Assembly (NCBI GenBank): GCA_902579395.1
Contig: CACHGK010000003.1
Coordinates: 1 to 64,000 of the forward strand
DNA length: 64,000 nucleotides
Direction of reading: 5' to 3'
From: an uncultured Alphaproteobacteria bacterium
GTDB lineage: Bacteria > Pseudomonadota > Alphaproteobacteria > Methylaequorales > Methylaequoraceae
Shown here: positions 60,639 to 64,000 of the stretch, in pieces
How positions within the stretch are numbered: the stretch's first letter is position 1
Layout: the number at the start of each line of letters is the position of its first letter
Translations under genes and position numbers: made by a program
The notes under the pieces: generated by a model
Database searches by the model: none
The model's input: the letters and a program-made list of their open reading frames with translations, nothing else
What the model was told of the DNA's origin: nothing

Positions 60639-62815
60639 TTTTCTATATAATTATTAAACCAAGCATTATTATAATTTATAAGCTTTTTAATTGGAATTTC
60701 AAACTTATTTATAATTGAAAAAGAATTTCCTTTCACTTCACCTACTTTTTGAACTTTAATATTTTTTATTTTTGCAATCTCATTTAATTTTTTATCATTT
60801 TTTACTATTAAAAGATATCTTGCCTGATCCTCAGAAAAATACCATCTTTCATAATTTTTAACATGATCAGGAGTTTTAACTTTAATACCTTTTTTATTGC
60901 TTATTGCAAGCTCTGCCAAAGCGATGATAAGTCCTCCCTCTGAAATATCATGACACCCGCTCACAATATTATTATTCTCTTGAATAAAATTTCTAATAAA
61001 TCTTCCATTTCTTAGTTCTTTTTTTAAATCTAACTCTGGTGGTTTTCCTTCATTATTATTGCATGCTCTATTATACTCTGATAATTCGAGGTGACCTTTA
61101 CACTCTCCGACCAAAAAAATACTATCATTTTTATTAATTTTCATCGATGTAGCTTTTGAGAGATCTTTGATTAAACCAACACCACCAATAACTGGGGTAG
61201 GAAATATTGATTTTTGATTAGTTTCATTGTATAGAGATACATTTCCAGAAACCACAGGATAGTTTAGTGCCTTGCAGGCAATTCCTATGCCATTTATTGC
61301 TTCTTTGATTTGAAACATAATTTCTTCTTTTTCTGGATTTCCAAAATTAAGATTATCTGTTATTGCTATTGGATCTGCACCTGTAGCAATCAAATTTCTC
61401 CATGATTCAGCTACTCCAATTGCTGCGCCTAACTTTGGGTCTGAATTACAGTAAATTGGATTACAGTCACATGTAATCGCTATTGCTTTATTAGAATTGT
61501 GAACTCTAATGACGGCAGCATCTGCTTGTTCGGAAAAAAATAAAGTATCACACATAACTAATTTATCGTATTGATTAAAAATCCATTTTTTTGATGAATG
61601 ATTAGGACTTGAAATAATTTTTATAAGCGCTTCCTGTATTGAAAGATTACAAGTAACAGATTTAAATTTCTTTTTTGCTGGTTTTTTTGCTGGTCTGTCA
61701 TATTCAGGTGAAGAATCAGCTAATGGTTTAATTGGTAATTTACCGACTATTTTTTTTTCAAAAAATATCTCCATATTTCCGGTATCTGTAATTTTTCCAA
61801 TTTCTTGAGCATCGAGTCCCCATTTTTTAAATATTTCAAATGTTATTTTTTTTTTAGAAGGTTTCACTATCATCAACATTCTTTCTTGTGTTTCAGATAA
61901 CATAATTTCATATGGTGTCATATTTTTTTCCCTGCATGGAACCTTTTCTAAATTTAATCTCACGCCACAAGATCCTTTTGAAGCCATTTCAAATGATGAG
62001 GAAGTTAATCCGGCTGCCCCCATATCTTGTATAGCAATTATAGCATCTTCCTTCATCAATTCTTGGCAAGATTCTAATAATAGTTTTTCCATAAATGGAT
62101 CACCAACTTGAACTTGAGGCCTGTTAGATTCAGAGTTATCATCAAATTCTGCTGAGGCCATAGTTGCTCCGTGAATTCCATCTCTTCCAGTTTTTGAACC
62201 AACATATATAATTGGATTTCCAACTCCCTTTGCTATGGAGTAAAAGATTTTATTTTTTTTAACAAGACCAACGCACATAGCATTAACAAGAATATTATTA
62301 TTGTAAGATTCATGGAAAAAACATTCACCCCCAACTGTTGGAATACCAACACAGTTACCATAATCACCAATACCTTTTACAACTCCAGATAACAGGTTTT
62401 TTGTTTTAGAGTGTTTTGGGGAACCAAATCTTAAAGAATTTAAATTTGCAATAGGTCTAGCTCCCATTGTGAATACATCTCTCATAATGCCACCAACCCC
62501 AGTTGCAGCACCTTGATAAGGCTCAATAAATGATGGATGGTTATGACTTTCCATTTTAAAGACTAGAGCATCTTCTTCGCCTATATCAATAATACCAGCA
62601 TTTTCTCCAGGTCCGCAGATTACATTTTCTCCCTTTGTAGGGAGAGTTTTTAACCATTTTTTTGTTGATTTATAAGAGCAATGTTCACTCCACATGACCG
62701 AAAAAATACCTAGTTCAAGTAAGTTGGGTTTTCTTTTTAAAATTTTTTTAATTAACAAATATTCTTCTTTACTCAAGCCGTGGTCACTAATAATCTTCTT
62801 TGAAATTTCTTTCAT
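60635..62815 (-). CDS. purL: phosphoribosylformylglycinamidine synthase subunit PurL
   Basis: The small PurL type (726 aa), which makes FGAM from FGAR and needs PurQ to supply ammonia and PurS as linker. Features are [66 protein letters not shown] and the repeat half with [21 protein letters not shown] and [16 protein letters not shown]. It overlaps purQ by 4 nt at its start and bolA by 4 nt at its end. Confidence 0.97.
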   Translation of the reverse strand: MKEISKKIISDHGLSKEEYLLIKKILKRKPNLLELGIFSVMWSEHCSYKSTKKWLKTLPTKGENVICGPGENAGIIDIGEEDALVFKMESHNHPSFIEPYQGAATGVGGIMRDVFTMGARPIANLNSLRFGSPKHSKTKNLLSGVVKGIGDYGNCVGIPTVGGECFFHESYNNNILVNAMCVGLVKKNKIFYSIAKGVGNPIIYVGSKTGRDGIHGATMASAEFDDNSESNRPQVQVGDPFMEKLLLESCQELMKEDAIIAIQDMGAAGLTSSSFEMASKGSCGVRLNLEKVPCREKNMTPYEIMLSETQERMLMIVKPSKKKITFEIFKKWGLDAQEIGKITDTGNMEIFFEKKIVGKLPIKPLADSSPEYDRPAKKPAKKKFKSVTCNLSIQEALIKIISSPNHSSKKWIFNQYDKLVMCDTLFFSEQADAAVIRVHNSNKAIAITCDCNPIYCNSDPKLGAAIGVAESWRNLIATGADPIAITDNLNFGNPEKEEIMFQIKEAINGIGIACKALNYPVVSGNVSLYNETNQKSIFPTPVIGGVGLIKDLSKATSMKINKNDSIFLVGECKGHLELSEYNRACNNNEGKPPELDLKKELRNGRFIRNFIQENNNIVSGCHDISEGGLIIALAELAISNKKGIKVKTPDHVKNYERWYFSEDQARYLLIVKNDKKLNEIAKIKNIKVQKVGEVKGNSFSIINKFEIPIKKLINYNNAWFNNYIEK

Positions 62816-63501
62816 AGCAATTCACCCAAGCCTTTAAAAAAGAGAATTCCGTCTTGACTTCCAAATTTGTCAACAGCTCTTTCTGGATGAGGCATCATAC
62901 CTAATATATTTTTTTTTTTATTTATGATTCCTGCTATGTTATTAAGTGACCCATTTGGATTGCTCTCTTTGTTAATATTACCGTTTTTTGAAGAATATTT
63001 AAAAATGATTTGATTATTATCTTCTAATTCTTTTAGTGAATCTGGTGTTGTATAAAAATTTCCTTGTGCGTGAGCAATTGGAAATTCAACGACTTTCTTT
63101 TTTAGATTTTTTGAAAAAATAGATTCTTTATTTTCTACTTTTAAGTGTGTATTTTCGCATTTAAATAATTGATTATTATTTTTCAACAAAGTTCCCTTAA
63201 GAAGATTACACTCTGTTAAAATTTGAAAACCATTACATATACCGATTATAGGAAAACCTTTTTTAGCATATTTTATTACTTCATGAATTGCTGGAGATTT
63301 GGTGGCAATCACTCCAGCCCTCAAATAATCACCAAATGAGAACCCCCCTGGAAGAAATATCATTTCATAATTTTCTATCTTTGAATCATTGTGCCAAACA
63401 TATGATACCTTTACGTTAAGATATTTTTGAATTGAAACTGATAAGTCTCTATCACAATTAGAGCCTGGGAAAACGATAATTGAGACATTTTTTTTTGACA
63501 C
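62812..63501 (-). CDS. purQ: phosphoribosylformylglycinamidine synthase subunit PurQ
   Basis: Class I glutamine amidotransferase of 229 aa. It has [35 protein letters not shown], the nucleophile elbow [11 protein letters not shown] (Cys), and the His/Glu pair [11 protein letters not shown]. It delivers ammonia to PurL. It overlaps purL by 4 nt and follows purS by 3 nt. Confidence 0.97.
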   Translation of the reverse strand: MSKKNVSIIVFPGSNCDRDLSVSIQKYLNVKVSYVWHNDSKIENYEMIFLPGGFSFGDYLRAGVIATKSPAIHEVIKYAKKGFPIIGICNGFQILTECNLLKGTLLKNNNQLFKCENTHLKVENKESIFSKNLKKKVVEFPIAHAQGNFYTTPDSLKELEDNNQIIFKYSSKNGNINKESNPNGSLNNIAGIINKKKNILGMMPHPERAVDKFGSQDGILFFKGLGELL

Positions 63502-63504
63502 AAC

Positions 63505-63738
63505 CTATTTCTTTATAATTTTAAAATTTTCAATTACAGGATTTGATAGTAGATCTTTACTTATTTTCCTTATTTCATCTAGTCCTTTATTTGAATCAAT
63601 GATTTCAATATCAAAATACTTTCCTTTTGATAGATTTTTCATTGATTTGAAGCCCATATTTGAAATTGTTTTTTTTAATGCTTCAGCTTCAGGATCAAGA
63701 ATCCCTTCTTTATAACTAATATAAATTCTATAAATCAT
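63505..63738 (-). CDS. purS: phosphoribosylformylglycinamidine synthase subunit PurS
   Basis: A 77-aa protein with the PurS pattern: [43 protein letters not shown]. It bridges PurL and PurQ. Its presence together with short PurL and separate PurQ confirms the multi-subunit FGAM synthase. The first 11 nt overlap purC. Confidence 0.94.
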   Translation of the reverse strand: MIYRIYISYKEGILDPEAEALKKTISNMGFKSMKNLSKGKYFDIEIIDSNKGLDEIRKISKDLLSNPVIENFKIIKK

Positions 63739-64000
63739 TCTTTATAACCTTTTTAAATTCTTTTTCTGATAAGACTCCTAGCCTATACGCCACTTCTTTG
63801 TATGCTTTATCTACTTCGCCTAAGTTCTGCCTAAACCTATCCTTATCTAGTTTTTTGTTAGTTTTAAGATCCCACAGTCTGCAATTATCTGGACTAATTT
63901 CGTCTGCAAGTAAAATAGAGGCTTCATCACTTTTCCAAAACCTGCCAAATTCTAATTTAAAGTCAACCAATCTGATGTTTATGGAAAAAAAATATCCAGT
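63728..64000 (-). CDS. purC: SAICAR synthetase, C-terminal part (partial)
   Basis: The track ORF begins at TTG 63970, but the frame stays open to the window edge. Codons before it read [10 protein letters not shown] and join [13 protein letters not shown], the conserved PurC block. The visible C-terminus has [19 protein letters not shown] and ends with a helical tail. PurC joins CAIR and aspartate in purine synthesis. The N-terminal ATP-binding part lies beyond 64000. It overlaps purS by 11 nt, so purC-purS-purQ-purL-bolA-grxD appears to be one operon. Confidence 0.94.
   Translation of the reverse strand, partial: TGYFFSINIRLVDFKLEFGRFWKSDEASILLADEISPDNCRLWDLKTNKKLDKDRFRQNLGEVDKAYKEVAYRLGVLSEKEFKKVIKNDL

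Overview
The window is a dense stretch of an AT-rich (roughly 30% GC by eye, not computed), streamlined alphaproteobacterial chromosome. Genes are packed with 0-20 nt gaps or short overlaps, and no gene-free stretch exceeds 300 bases. Gene order supports Alphaproteobacteria: purC-purS-purQ-purL-bolA-CGFS glutaredoxin; dcd/murA/hisG/hisD/infA/maf followed by tRNA-Phe; ilvC-leuA. Low GC, small intergenic gaps and free-living biosynthetic content fit a marine oligotroph of the SAR11 or HIMB59/AEGEAN-169 type. That placement is inference; no 16S or similar marker is present.

Layout. 0-7 kb (+): ilvC end, leuA, then the cell-elongation operon mreB-mreC-mreD-mrdA-rodA. 7-11.1 kb (-): apt, then a MotA/TolQ/ExbB-like channel, an ExbD-like anchored periplasmic protein, a 2-TM protein, a lipoprotein and an AI-2E-family permease; the middle genes look like an uncharacterised proton-driven envelope complex. 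11.2-14.4 kb: TetR-like protein, ABC1/UbiB-type kinase and polyprenyl diphosphate synthase (quinone side-chain theme). 14.4-19.1 kb: glyQ-glyS, a MeaB/ArgK GTPase, YgfZ. 19.1-26 kb (+): an LPS-type glycosyltransferase block (GT9, GT2, two GT4), an AsnB-type amidotransferase and dihydroorotase. 26-29.1 kb (-): FMN-binding GltB-like protein, a tRNA-shaped element directly in front of a Glu/Asp symporter gene, and a 57-aa gene coupled to the symporter. 29.3-34.4 kb (+): mazG-like, dcd, murA, hisG, hisD, infA, maf, tRNA-Phe. 34.4-42.5 kb: a second copy of the lipoprotein family, GT2, a GlcD-like oxidase, Sua5, a tiny membrane protein, Gph-like phosphatase, glmU-glmS. 42.5-47.5 kb: the only accessory-looking region, a string of small secreted or single-TM proteins around an M23 peptidase, YtoQ, DUF2784 and two adhesin-E-like paralogs. 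47.5-60 kb (+): cysS, a YidD-GNAT fusion, DUF2237, FMN reductase, a strong terminator, gor, class II DAHP synthase, nadE (apparently starting at AUA), gltX, cimA, trmJ-like, rpsD, GT2. 60-64 kb (-): grxD, bolA, purL, purQ, purS, purC end.

Themes: branched-chain amino acids (ilvC, leuA, cimA), histidine, aromatic amino acids, purines and NAD are made in-house; peptidoglycan/LPS precursors (murA, glmU, glmS) and elongasome genes sit beside surface-sugar enzymes. Points most worth a second look are the tRNA-shaped gltP leader, the YidD-GNAT fusion, the AUA start of nadE, the ExbB/ExbD-like cluster and the small-secreted-protein island. Several genes shorter than 60 codons, absent from the ORF track, are added here.
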